The position numbers and the translations under genes are program-made. Below the pieces are notes generated by a model. That model was not told the DNA's origin, did no database searches, and worked only from the letters and a program-made list of their open reading frames with translations. From contig CM032233.1 in NCBI GenBank assembly GCA_019009955.1, positions 87,464,501 through 87,528,500 on the forward strand: a DNA stretch of 64,000 nt, in the 5' to 3' direction. Positions 46,770-59,420 of the stretch are shown here, one piece after another. The DNA is from Riptortus pedestris. Its lineage: Eukaryota; Arthropoda; Insecta; Hemiptera; Alydidae. Each line of letters begins with the position of its first letter. Position 1 is the stretch's first letter.

Positions 46770-49739
46770 CTTTATTTATTTCCTTCCTGAAGTAACAGTA
46801 CATGAAGGAGTTTATTTGCCAAATGTCCCATACGTCCATTTGTATATAACGTGAGCTAGATACATAATAACATTTTTTTTTAACAATGAATGAAATAAAA
46901 TGATTTACAAGAAAAAAAAGAAAAACAAATTTAGGCTTCAATGATGAATTAAATAATTAAATTAACTGTTTTTTGAGTTTTAAATAATTCAGGCAGTTAT
47001 ACATTTCTTCAGCACATTTTTTTAATTGTGTATTGTTTTTATAAAATATATTAAATGTAGGGCATAGTGATATATATATCAGCAGTAGGGATTAGTGATA
47101 TGAGACGTACAAAGGAGGTAGTACAATCATGTCTTCCTGGTTTATTAATAAATATTAATTTTGAGCATTTCCATCTATCAGTAAACATGATTTTTTTAAA
47201 ACAGCACTTGTACATATATTTATTAAATTCTGGGAATATATTAAATACTTGTTTATAACTATCACCCGTTAGCCCATCAGGTGACTTCCAGGTGACTTAT
47301 TTCTTTTTAGGTTGTTTATAATGTCAGTGATTTCTGTTTCAGTTAGAGGCAAGTCATTCTGAGTCACTGGCTCTACGAGTGCATCTAATCTAAATTGTTT
47401 ATGTTGGTCATTGTCTGTACATTAGGTGGCCAGTTCTTATCAGTGTATTTAATAGATATTCGTAAGTTTTCCATCCATCCTCTTTTATTAACGTATTTAA
47501 TGAAAGTTGTTTTTTTAGTTTTCCTGCGGGAAATTTATAAGTCCATCCCCATATTTGGGTGGGATCTATATTGCTTCAAAGAATTTAATTTGTTTTTACG
47601 TATGGTTTGTTTATAGAGCTGTCCATGTTTTAAATACATTTTTTTTCTTGTTATTTGTAATGTTTCTTAATTTTTAGAGGACTGATAAAGTCGACGAAAT
47701 GTATTAATTTGTTTCTTTAAATTGGTTAAGTTATCATCCGACCACGGTTTGTGGTTATATGTTTTCTTACTGTTATGAATATTGAATTTATTACAAATTT
47801 TAAAAGATTTATTACATTCTTTCATCAAAGTCGTAGAAACTTTTTCTATAGTGATTTTCAAATTATTAGTTCTTAGGTACTAAATATTGATGTAGGGCAC
47901 TAAACAGAGCATGGAGGAGACTGACATCCAATCAGGAATTCCTGGATGGTCAAAGGGAAGAAGTCTTTTGGAGACTAGGAGTCTACAGTTAAAGGAAATT
48001 AAAGGACCTACTAGCCGTACTGAATGGTCTAAAAAGCCATCATGCAAGGGCTGTGTAAATTAAGGAGATTATTCAAGTGCTTGAATGAAACACAGGTTAT
48101 AAATTTAACTTCGCTTGCCATGTAAACATTAAGAAACTTTTAAGATGATGGCAATATTTCCTAGAATACAAAAGATATTTAACAGACCCAGCCCAAATTT
48201 ATTGAATTGATTCTGAAAACAACAGGAATGAACATTATTACTTATACTTAAAGTAATTACTGAGTGAATATGCCAAAGATGTTTTTAACAAATTCATTAC
48301 TACTATAAACATTATTGCCTGAATGTATATCTAGTATTTGTAATATATCTCTTATCAAAGAAAATATTTTTTGAAAGTATTACAATTAAATACTAGAGGA
48401 ACCATTAACAAAAATTGATTTTTACCTGATTAAATGTTGGAGGGCCTGTTGTCTCACTATATTTAGCAAGCGATATATACTGTTCTATTGTGAACTCATT
48501 CTTCTTTACTGCCCTGGCAAAGTTATAGAGCTCATGTATAAAGTGGTCAATGTGGTCATCACCGATAAAACTGGACATATATGATTTAATTTCCCTGAAA
48601 CATGAGAGTAAGATAAATGATTGAACGGTTATTATTTATATATTGTATAAATGCAGTTGCGATGCCAACGTTTTGAGGGGCTCCCCAATAAAGTTTTCAC
48701 CTGACCCCATATTTTATAATGGGAAATTTTATTTATTAATGCCTATCATATTTTTTCCTTATTGTATTTTATTGTGTGATGGCATTTTCCAACAAACTTT
48801 TTTATTAGTGTTCCTCAGGGAGTATCAACTGAAAATGAAGGTCAGCTGTCCTATCCAATATATTTAAAATGGTCTTGTCCAACCAAATTGTTACTTGTGA
48901 ACTAATAAGTACAAGAATGACACCCAAGATAGAGAGACAGGCATTTTCTACTAGTCACTAAGCATTTGGGTACGATGAAAAAGTTAATAAACTTTTATTG
49001 TTAGTGAACACCATCTCAACAACTCCACTCAAATCACAATAAGAACTTCAGTTCACGGCACTAGAAAGAATTTTATTTACAAACTAAGTTGTAAAATATT
49101 TTCAGCTTTTAATAGAGATAAATGCACAACCAAGTTAAATATCGATATAAATATATGGATTCATTACCGTTCCCAGACATGGTACAATCATTTATTAAAT
49201 ATTTTATAGCCACAGCATTGCTATGCATATATATATATCTCAACCCCATTTAAATTCTGATGTTGACAGGATATCTGACTATCCCCATTTCTAACCTACC
49301 TTCTGTTGACAGCACTAAGCTCCACATCAAACCAAGTAGCCCCACAGTGTGTCGATTAATAAAAGCTAGGTGGACTAAAGTAATGTTTTGAACTACATTG
49401 CAATAGAATAAATTAGTTCCACAAATCATTTCGACCATACAAAATTGAAGTCCAATAGGAAAAGAAATTTCGCTATTTTTAATTTCAGCCTTTCTCTTTA
49501 ACCCCCCCACCCCCCCGTTCATCTTAGAGAATGTTAATATAGCCTAAAGTCTAAGGTGGGTTAGTAGTAATACACATACCAAGTTTCACGAAATTCGGAT
49601 TAGCCGTTTATGAGTGAAAAGGTAACAAACAAACAGACACCAAAGCTACAAATTGCAGATATTGTATTTATGGCAGGTAAAATGAAAACGTTTCGTGAAA
49701 TTTCAAGAAAATAAATTAATGAGCAGACACAGGTTACAA

Positions 49740-49776
<37 letters not shown>

Positions 49777-50753
49777 GTAACCTCTGTCTGTACATTGATT
49801 TTTTTCGCGAAATTTCACGATAACTTTTCTTTTCACATGTCATAGACACCATAACTGCATTTTGTTTCTTTCGTGTATGTTTGTTTGTTTGTTTGTTACC
49901 TTTTCACGCATAAACGGCTGAACCGAATTTTATGAAACTTGGTATGTATATTACTACTAACCCAACTTAGACTTTAGGCTATATTAAAATCCTCTGAGAC
50001 GGGCAGGAGTGGGGGTTATAAGGGAAGCAAGAAATTAAAAATAGCGATATTTCGTTTCCTATTGGTTTTTCGGCAAATATGAACATAACAAAAGTTGTTT
50101 ATTTTGTTATTTACAGTAACTTTTGTGATATTCACATTTTTCTTATACCGAAGTATAAAGGCGATATACGCTAAACATCATAGCGGGAGTCAACAATTTT
50201 ATTTGGCACTAAAGACTCAACCGAACTAAATAAAACACTCGGTATGTGTATTAGCACTAACGCCTTCCTTATAATAAACCATACTAACATTTTTAGGGAC
50301 GGGCAGGAGTGGGGGTTATAAGGGAGGCCTGAAATTAAAAATAGTGATATTTTGTTTCCTATTGGAATTTTGGAAAATATGCACATAACCAAAGTTGTTT
50401 ATTTTGTTATTTAGAGAAATTTGCTCAACAATTCATTTCAATTTGAACTACCAGGTACCTCACCTGGAAAAATTAATTCAAATTATAATATATTATTATA
50501 ATATTTTGTCCTTAATAATTTAAATCTATGCATAATGCACAGGAAACGGGAAATATGACAATATGGAGGACAGTGAAGTTTTACATAAAAAATTAATTTT
50601 ATTATTAACAAATCCACAGAAACAACGGAAATTAACCCTAAAGACTGGGAAGGGTAAATGTCAAAATATTGTGCAAAGTAATGCCTTGCCAAAAAAATAC
50701 CAACACCATCCAGCCTCAAATGAATTCCTGGGCGAAGCCGGGTATCTGAGCTA

Positions 50754-50814
<61 letters not shown>

Positions 50815-53800
50815 TATCCTGAAACTGAAAAACATTTATTTGCTATGCTAGGAGAATTAAAAGATGAATATAGTACTTTCTTACTCTGAACGAATATCAA
50901 AAACTTTCAGTAGCCAAAAGAGTCCATCAGCACGATCTTGGAGGTATAGTTGTTCTTCTTCTTTATAGGCAATTGCTTTAATTTCTTGATTTAACCAGGC
51001 CAGAAGTGTTTTCGCAATATGAGAATCATCGTTTCTAAAAGAAATAACATTTTAATTAAAAAATAGTTAAGGGATTATTAGAATACTCTCCAATTCAGAT
51101 TAAAACCTATTTTTAACCCTTTCCTTGTGCAAAGCCACTATAGCGGATTTTTGCAAGGAAAAGGTTAAAGGCTTTCCCAAGCCAGGATGTCCTCCTTCCC
51201 AGGTGGTTTATGATTATATGATAAATGGCAAATGTGTGTGCACACACACACACTCACCTACCTATAAACTTAACATTAAAAAAATTATGAATATAAATTA
51301 TCCTCCACACTGAGGCTAAACAATATTTTAGTAAACAAGTCCTTCCTGTGTATATAAAAGCATCATGACTCTATTCGACTACCATGGGGGTTATTTCCAT
51401 TTTAAACTATCCAGCTCAGAAAAACCACATCTACCCATCACTTTTGCATCTTCTAGGCAGTCTTACTGACGATGAGGGAGTGATGTGGATGGAACAAAGT
51501 AAACAAATTCTTAACTAGTAATTGACTCAATTCATTGTGGACTTAATTTTTAGATATACGTAGAAGATTATGAAAAGGCTCTACTACCAGCAGAGGAGTG
51601 CAATAGAATTATCTAATTTGTCATGACTGCATGCATTGCTAGCATTATCATTTAAGACTAATGTGTTGAATGCCTCCCTCACATTTTGCAACGATTTGGT
51701 GAGAACCCCCAACCCAAGAGCAGCTCTTGATGAAGGCAAACCAGAAAACTCATGCTGCTGTATGCAACCAAATGGAAGTTCCAACACAAGAACCATCAAG
51801 TATGGAAAGCCATAACCACTATCGAATCATAAAGCCTGAAAATACACCAGTGAGGCATCACTATATAATCAAAGCCCCAGCCCTATGTCAATTTTGGACC
51901 GAGTCTGCCTGGTGGTGCTACCAGGGACCAAACGATGTTGAACATTTGAAAGGAAGAATTCACAAAAGCAAGAAGCTTCTGCTCCAGCTTGAGGGGTACT
52001 AATCTAAGACTCTCTAATCCTAATTAAACAGTAATGGCTGACTCCTCTGAACATAGCTCCATGATAATTGCAAATTTCCGTAACCTAAGCTTGTTGGCAA
52101 AATCCCTTAATTTCAAATAGTAACAGCCTTGATCCTCCTCAGATTACACTACAGATACTTAATTGTCTAATACTTACTTTAAGTCAAGAGGCACTACTGG
52201 TTGTAAACCATCTTCAAGAGGTAATACCCATCTGTTTGCTTCATAAACATATGTTCGTGGAATTGGTGGCTTCAATGGATCAAAAATGGCTATTGATACA
52301 CTAAAACAATATATATTTCTTAGGTTATCAACATTTAACAGGAATTATAATATTCTTTTTAATGAGCTTATTGAAATAGTTCTAGCTATTATGATTTAAG
52401 AAATGTAAGTAATTGCAATGGGAAAGAAATATTTAAAAAAGATTTATAATAAAGTGCCAGTCCAAACTTTATACAAGGTTTTGGTTGAGAATTATGTCTA
52501 GAACTGAAGTTTTATTATTGACACCCTGTAAATACAACAAAATTAACAACATTACTTAGCTGCCTACTTGACAAAAATTGAGGAATTAGCCATCTTGATC
52601 AACTTTAAATTTCAATAAATATAATAGAAAATGAAGGTATCTACAAAAGCCATTATTTAGTCTAATTATTAAAAATTAAAAAAAAACAAAAAAAACAACA
52701 GTGAAATACTCTTTAACCACCTTTTTCTTGAAAGTGAAATACATTAACTTATTCTGCATTCACCGGAATAGTTGGTAACCTACTGTTTTTAATTGATGGA
52801 AGTATCTGTGTACATGGAATCACCATCTGATGTTTTCGATGTCTTTTAATATTTTAGCTAAGGAGAATTGTATGTTTTTCGCAATAGTATGATCTTATCC
52901 ACCATGATGGTTAAAAATAAAATAAAACTGTTGGCAAACAAATATTTTAGTAACAACCCTTGCGACTGCAAATCAAAAGTAACATTATTGAATTCTGCCC
53001 ATAGAAACTATTAAAAACAGTGCAAGTAGTAGTAATTAGAAAATTAGTATTTCCTATAAACTAATACTAGAAAATATTAATATTTCATGGTTTAGAAGTG
53101 GCAGAATCCCTCGCCTTTCTTAGAATTTCATTAACATTTATCTTATCTTTGTTTATACTCAGCACTCCTCCCAAAAACTCCACTACCACTCCAGCCATTG
53201 ACAAGATGTTACTATCAGTGAAGAAATCATACATGGTATGCCATGCTATGTGACCCTATTGTATATTAAATCAGAATTATTAGTTTTGTCTTTGAGGAAA
53301 AGGTTGAAGGTACAGGTCAAATTAATCATGTTGCCTAAGTCCACTGGTAACCTCAATTCTATTTGAAATGCCCATTCAGGTTTTGACTTAAGAGAATGTC
53401 AATTCCCCTGTCTGAAACTATTTTAACCCTTTTATTGCGCAAAGCCACTATTGTGGCTTTGTGCAATGAAAGGGTTAACCTATCTACAATATCATAAGTA
53501 TGCCAGAAGTCATTGAAGAAATAATTTATATTAGCATATATATATATATATATGTATATTATATTATAGGTATATTTATATTAGCATATATCATATATTC
53601 ATATATCAGCTGTCTAATGATTAACAGAGGAATTCCAAGTCAGTCTGGTAATAATAATCATGTTTTTAATGACAATTCGCAGATGTATTCTGAATAAAAA
53701 TATGGATTTGGATTGAAACTTACTTGTTTCCATTTTGCGATTTTGTCTCAAAAACAACCTGATGCTTTTTGACTTCATAGCGTTTTCTACACAGTGGACA

Positions 53801-54283
53801 AAAAGGCTTTTTCTGAAAAATAATTAAATTAAAAATACATTAATCTTCACAAATAAAATTAAAGTAAAGAGCAAAGTATACCCCCCCCCCCCCAAGCAAT
53901 AATAAACAGGAATAAGTCAGTTATACCTTAAACATATTTAAGACCATTTAATTCATAAACAGGAAAATTATTTTAACATGCACCTATAGTATTATAAAGA
54001 TATGATCAGAATTGCAAACATAAGTAAATTTTAACAGAACTGAGATCTTAAATTATCTGTTACAGTTGGCTAACCTGCATGTAAGGAGCATTGGGGGGGG
54101 ATGACCCCCCCCCCCAAGCTCCTAGCATCTATGAACCTACCTGAACTATTTATTATCTCTCACCGTATTAATCCTAGAAGACATCAAAAATTGTTTACTT
54201 TGTTATTTAGAGTAAAATTTGTCATATTCCTTTTTACATAGGCATATTGTTATAGTCAACAATCCTATAAATTTATTAAACTT

Positions 54284-54334
<51 letters not shown>

Positions 54335-55225
54335 GGTATATCTCAAACGAATAATTTTAATAATGATTATTATATGCATAAAATAGCTGCCACTGTTGTG
54401 TTTTGAACTGCAAGAGGGCTGTAATATAATGTAAGCAAAATTTGTTTTAATTATATTTATACTTATAACCTATATCATGACGATTCAAAACATGATTAGT
54501 AGTATAAATAAAGAACCAACATGGTCAATATTGGAGAAAGATTTGATTGATCCCCTATAGTTTCATCACTTTTCTGAAAATCCATATGAAATATTTTATT
54601 GATACTATGAGAAACACTAAGTCACCAAATCTGGTATGCAATTGCCTTAGTTACGGATGAATATTATATGCAGTAGCCTATGCAAAATTGGAAGACATGC
54701 ATATAACTTCTTAGCACAAACATGAATATATTCAGAAACACATCTTTAAGGGGGTTAAATTTGTTTACCTGCTATTGAAAAATATTAATTCAACTTTGAA
54801 AAGTTCCAAGTTGGAAACTACAATAAAAAAATGTACCCTAAGGCATCTCTTATAAATAATACATACACTATCTCAACATTTAAACAATGAAAAAGTCTCA
54901 AATAAATTGGTGGCTGTATTGTTATTATCGGCTATTAGGCACCATTGATTGATAGTCGAATAATAGTTTTTAAAATCACATGATGAGTATTTAGAGTAAT
55001 CTAACTAACCTGTACCATTGAATACAGTACATTCTAAAACATTGGACAACAAGGCAAACAGTACCCATGGCAAATCATGTTTAGTTATTATAAATTATCA
55101 CTTACCCTTATCCACTGACGTATGCAATCCTCGCAAAATAAGTGGATACAGTTTTTAGAGCCCCAAGTTGCATCTAATGGGGCATCAAAAGTTAGGCAAA
55201 TACAGCAGTAATTTCCTTGATTCAT
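44805..55225 (-). CDS. Gene C: inverted copy of gene B, C-terminally truncated
   Basis: Minus-strand exons are 55225-55106, 53812-53724, 52300-52178, 51034-50885, 48594-48426, 46021-45916 and 44850-44805. The first five stay open and encode a complete C3HC4 RING (CCIC in place of CTIC; all eight ligands kept) and the Topors-like helical domain. Exon 6 is 106 instead of 125 bases: a 1-base insertion after GAAAATGAT, a later 1-base loss and a 19-base deletion shift the frame, so translation stops about 13 codons into exon 6, near residue 230. Exon 7 matches gene B exactly but would not be read in frame. Splice signals are intact. It may make a tail-less protein or be an early pseudogene. The 5' noncoding exon also lacks about 15 bases relative to gene B. 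Confidence 0.65.
44956..45515 (-). repeat. Family X insertion private to the right arm
   Basis: The sequence enters after TTATTGTGAACAAT and leaves before ATGCTAAAAGCATTCAAAGC, where the left arm reads continuously. It contains the C-run and GAACTTGATC words of family X and a reverse copy of CATCTCCTGGGTAGGATC. It lies in gene C intron 6. Confidence 0.65.
46722..46769. repeat. (TA)n microsatellite, right arm
   Basis: Equivalent of the tracts at 36,151 and 36,972; here there is only one, without the reverse-transcriptase insert. Confidence 0.85.
47040..47880 (-). pseudogene. R1-like LINE fragment, right-arm copy
   Basis: Reverse-strand copy of 35,030-35,900 with the same landmarks (EKVSTTLMKECNKSFKICNK; KPWSDDNL, with S for W). 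The 5' part present at 34,515-35,027 in the left arm is deleted. Confidence 0.7.
49461..49741 (-). mobile_element. Truncated Helitron-like 5' end
   Basis: The family's 5' portion ends GACACAGGTTACAATC at the (TA)n tract 49,742-49,770 and is cut at GTCCAATAGG, where the left arm continues with gene B intron sequence. Confidence 0.6.
49771..50754 (+). mobile_element. Complete non-autonomous Helitron-like element
   Basis: The 5' end (AAAATTGTAACCTCTGTCTG) leaves a (TA)n tract, and the 3' end GGGCGAAGCCGGGTATCTGA is followed by GCTAG and another (TA)n tract (50,755-50,812). This gives a full copy of about 984 bp with no protein. Terminal structure fits Helitrons: no terminal inverted repeats, a GC-rich GGCGAAGCC hairpin-like motif about 15 bases from a CTAG end, and insertion into TA. 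It lies in gene C intron 4. Confidence 0.75.
50755..50812. repeat. (TA)n microsatellite next to the Helitron 3' end
   Basis: Twenty-nine TA units separating the Helitron from gene C intron 4 sequence near exon 4. Confidence 0.9.
51117..51164. mobile_element. 48-bp TTAA palindrome, right-arm copy
   Basis: Counterpart of 30,528-30,575, with several substitutions that weaken pairing (GCGGATTTTTGC). TTAA is present on both sides. Confidence 0.55.
53427..53474. mobile_element. 48-bp TTAA palindrome, right-arm copy
   Basis: Counterpart of 28,215-28,262; the core GCGCAAAGCCACTATTGTGG remains a good palindrome and TTAA is present on both sides. Confidence 0.55.
54287..54332. repeat. (TA)n microsatellite in gene C intron 1
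   Basis: About 23 TA units; the left-arm equivalent near 27,370 has only a few, showing repeat-length change after duplication. Confidence 0.85.
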
Positions 55226-55688
55226 GATTACCTGAAAAAGCCAAGAATGTTACTGAAAGAACATATAAGTAGTGTCATTCTACTGATTCAATGAAAATAT
55301 AATTTTTTGGGGTATCTAATACAAAATATTATGAAAAAAAAAAAATACAAACTTCTGTACCTGGACTTGCACAACACGTCAACATTAAAACAGGTTGGTA
55401 AACAAAACTGACTAAAAAACTCCAAATCCAACAAAATACCCATTCCGTCCATATAAAACACCACAAGCTCACCCAAAGATTTCCATAGCTTTTCTATCCC
55501 AAGCTCTAGCGGTGCAGTTCTTATTTGATCGTAACACAACTCAACAATAAGTGTTTCATACAAAACTGAAGGTCAAGTTCATTAACAGCTGAAATTGAAC
55601 TCGTGCGAGGGAGGGGGGGGTGTGTTAGCGAGGGGATTTCGGAAATTCGAGATATCTCCGTTATTATACCTTAGATCGAAAAATTGTC

Positions 55689-56020
55689 CAAGTCTTGACT
55701 TGTACCTATACTTCAGATTCGTAGATGACACCTTTTGCATCACCGAAACAGACTACATCAACGAGATACTATCAGACCTCAACGAACTCCACCCCAACAT
55801 ACGTTACACCATGGAGACGGGAAACGAAAGAGACTTGGACTAAACGTAAACAACTACACATAAACAAACTAATACGGTGACCAGAGGCATAAAACCTACT
55901 GACCAACAGACATCTAACTCAGTACAACTTTTTGACGGGCTTGAAGATGGTGCCATCGTATCGAAAGCGCTTGCCAGCTGTACTCGACCATCAGCCAGTG
56001 ACGACGGCCTCCACTGACAG
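55689..56020 (+). pseudogene. Penelope-like reverse transcriptase fragment
   Basis: The frame reads YFRFVDDTFCITETDYI, then LNELHPNIRYTMETGN and RDLD. This resembles the catalytic DD motif and the following H.NI.FTME block of Penelope-like elements. It then breaks. Downstream, CGGGCTTGAAGATGGTGCC..ATCGAAAGCGC resembles the dispersed segment at 1,330-1,423. It starts exactly where similarity between the palindrome arms ends. Confidence 0.6.
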
Positions 56021-56029
56021 GTATGACAA

Positions 56030-57240
56030 CAGTTCAATGAATGCTTTAGTTTACCAAGTTACTTAATTCACTAGGTGAATTACAGCTTAGTTAATATAAG
56101 TTGTTTAATTAATTATTTTCTAAAATTTATTCTCCTCTAACTTAATTTTCTTGATTAATAGTTGCTCCTTAGTTCCTAAGCGTAGTCAAGGCTTCGTTTA
56201 CGTATGTTTAATGGGATTGAATTTATTTTTATAATTATAAAAAAATTGAAACTTAAAAAGATGAATCAAATTAAAATTCGAGTTGATAAAAAGATTGATG
56301 TCGATCTACCAAATATATTAATGAGATTTGGTTGAAGATTATTTTGCTATTTGGAGCAAAACAATTTTCATTTTAGACATTAATCGACTGATTACTTAAA
56401 TATTTAAAATTAGTTTTGTTTTAATTAATTATATTTTAATAGTTTAAACTTGCAATCAAAGTTATGCTCTTTGTACTTTACTTATTTCATTAGAAGTATC
56501 GCATCCATTCGTATCAAACAATTTCCACATTTTAAACTGAAGATTTTTTATTTATTGAGTTTATATTTCACTACTTTGAAAACTATTAGTTTCAGTGAGG
56601 AATGCGCCCCCCCCCCTTCTTCAAAAGTTAATGCGTTATTTTTCTATTTATAACTGTCTCAATGAATATTGAACAATTTAAATGACTAAAATAATTACTG
56701 CCGATATTTTAAAACTGTGATTACGGCAGAAGAGTTGGTTAATTATGTAGCTGGTTATTAATTAAATGATGACTAAGAGTTGATGAAATTAACACAGTTG
56801 CAACTCCCCGAATCTCAAGGGAGGTCTGCTAGCAAAAAACCTCACCTATAGCAACACTGTCTAATCTAGAGAGTAATCTCCCTAGGTCCTTAGCTCAATG
56901 AATGTAAACAACTAGTATGCAAGATATTAAAACCGGCAACGAAGTAAAATGCCCGAGGATTTCCATCAAGAAACCTTCAGACGATGCTATATTGGGCATT
57001 TTATCGAAATAATATTAATTATGTACCAGTTGTAAATGTAGTATGAATAAACCTTCCCATTTGTTATCAGTCAGTTATTAAAAACGTTTTGGCATTGGAG
57101 TGTCTCTCATTAGGAGATGTTTCTCGCCGCTGGGACTCTTCTATGTTTTCAAATATACACTTTCGTCTACCAGAGTGCATTTGCTACTGAAATAAAAGCC
57201 CCACAAGGTAAGGAGAACTCATTTAAATAAGTAATGTACT
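56030..57240. other. Unassigned AT-rich DNA, possible LTR-like segment
   Basis: No supported coding frame. Around 56,900-57,210 there are AATAAA, a sequence-complex stretch and a donor-like CACAAG|GTAAGG at about 57,210. This could be an LTR end or the first exon of a gene outside the recognised set. I cannot decide. Confidence 0.25.
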
Positions 57241-59050
57241 CTTACATTGCATGACCAGGTTATGCAAGTCCTGTGTTTTTGGTTTATTTTATTATATTTT
57301 CACCTAATTCTTGGTTAAAATAGCTAATTTTATTCATTTTTTACTTGATTACATCCCCAGAGTAAAATCATTGAAATAATTTAGGCTCTTTGAGAGTCTT
57401 AAAAATGTTGTTTACTGTTATACATTCTGCTGTATATAATTTAAATCTCCTTTTCCACTGTTACAAAATGAGTTTTTATATTTCCTGACAATTTGTGAAT
57501 CACTTTGTAGACTAATGGCTTTCTTTAATTGAATGAAGCTAATAATTCTAATCCAGATTGTGTATTTCTTTAATGAATTTGAGTTTAAAAGATCTTATGA
57601 TAAGCTTAGTATGTTTTATAGTATCTTATTAATCTCCATTATTTTAAGCACCAATTTCATGCTGCTGAGAATTCGCAATAGTTGATAGGAAGGTTTTCTT
57701 TGGTCACTCCCAAAATCAAAAACTTTGTGGCATGTTTTAAAGTTGATCGGTTTGGAAAACATGACACTGGCATACAGAAAATGTGTTTTGTAATGTCCAT
57801 GCGAGACTGATACTCGACGAAAATTTCCGAAATGAATTTAATTGCTATTTAACTTCTAATTTAAAACTTACTTTTTGTATTGTTCCATTCCTCATATTTT
57901 TGAATAAACTCGTGTGTGCAGAAATTATTTGAGCATACATCAATGTAGCAATGTGAACAATATTGAGTAAATATCTTCCTTTGTTGCATTTTAAAACATT
58001 TATTCCATATCCCAAAACAATTAAATTTATAATTATTGTCATTCGAATAATTTGGGTTACAGGCCTTTGATCTTTATAGGCTTTTGTTTTGTTTTTTTGA
58101 ACAAACCTTTTATTTCTGCTAATAGGAATTGAAACAACCTTGGTAGTCTAATTTACAAGAGCCTGTCATATCCTGTTATAATTTTACCAGTTTCCTTACA
58201 AGTTGACATATGATTTTTCATCTTTTTTATATTTGAATAAAAATGGCTTTGAATGTAGACATTTCATCTATATTCTTTGTGTCATGCTTGTCTGATCAAT
58301 GTAATTTCGTATGCTGTTTCAAGTATATGTTAAATATTATATATTTCTATTTTGTTGGGATAAAACCTGATTGAATATCAACATTTTATTAGTTACCTTA
58401 CCAATTTTTCAAAGTTTTTATTCCTATTGAATATTTATATGAATCAGGTTTTAAGATTTAACTTTACTTCTGCTTACTTTATTACTTATATGTGTCATTG
58501 GTAGATATTGGGATACAATATACTTGAATGTAACAATCTTATAAGTTTTCTCAATAATTTTTTTTCAATATTAACTCAATTTATTCTTGTCTAAAACAAG
58601 TTGGAATGCCAAATTGTTTGTAGATTTCATTTATACAGTCTTACCTGGTTCATATTTGAGTTTCAAACAGTTAAATTGTTTTCTACTACTGACATTTTGC
58701 ATTAAAACATTACATTGCAATCACTTGTTATCATCAAATTTTCAATGTTTCATTTTGTGCTTAAAAACTTACTATTATTAAGTAATTTTTGATTTTTTTT
58801 CTTTTACACCTATTTGTTTTTAATTTCTTTGAAGAAGTACCTCCCCACCCCCCCCCCCACCAGAAAAAAAGAAATCAACCAAATTATATTTAAATTAAAA
58901 CATTTACTTATTATTATGGGCAGGTTTATTCTCAGAAAACTGGAGTAAAATCTAGGGAAAACCAATTGACTATAAGTTTGTAATCATGACATATATTAAG
59001 GGGAATTTAAGGTTTTTTTAAAGAATTTTTACAGTATCAAGAAGTACCAC
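57241..59050. other. AT-rich DNA without recognised features
   Basis: Only short chance frames and two C-runs (near 58,848 and 59,050) are visible. Confidence 0.4.
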
Positions 59051-59059
59051 CCCCCCCCC

Positions 59060-59420
59060 CAAGTTGTGCTCCTTGTATCATTTCTATTGTCTGATTTAAA
59101 TTCTTGGTGGCTATTATGTCTGTTTTAGGCATGAGTCCATTAGTACTTATGATAATAGCCTTGACTTTAGCTTATAAACTTCTATAAGGTCAATATCCAA
59201 TTCTTTGAATTTCCTAAATTTATCGGCATATGATTTTAGATAGAATAGAACATTGGGATCTGCAGTATCAGTGATATTGTCAGTCGTATTCATCCTTGTC
59301 AATAGTGAGAATATCCGGTTTGTTATGATGTGCACTAGAGCCTATTATCAACGCTCTATCCCAATACATCTTTACATTATGTTTTTCTCTTAATTTTGGG
59401 GACTATAGAGATTATAAGCA
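59060..59420 (-). pseudogene. C-terminal fragment of a LINE reverse transcriptase
   Basis: On the minus strand the frames read VKMYWDRALIIGSSAHHNKP then DILTIDKDEYD, TADPNVLFYLKSYADKFRK and VKAIIISTNGLMPKT. These follow the order of the terminal domain of insect endonuclease-reverse transcriptases (MYWDR..HNRPDI..EK..KY..L..E). At least two frame changes break it. Confidence 0.65.

Larger units (their letters stand above)
44161..55688 (-). repeat. Right arm of the large palindrome
   Basis: Inverted copy of 25,996-39,530 containing gene C. The outer edge ends where the family X repeat meets a Penelope-like fragment at 55,689. The inner edge is at TTTATTAGCT (44,161), beyond which the arms differ completely. 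Private material includes a family X insertion (44,956-45,515) and the Helitron pair at 49,461-50,754. A deletion of about 500 bp removes part of the LINE. Confidence 0.9.

Noticed and set aside
44161..55688. Pure assembly duplication of the left arm
   Set aside because: Arm-specific insertions, deletions and clustered substitutions make simple duplication of one sequence by the assembler unlikely. A head-to-head join of two diverged haplotypes is not excluded and is stated as a test.
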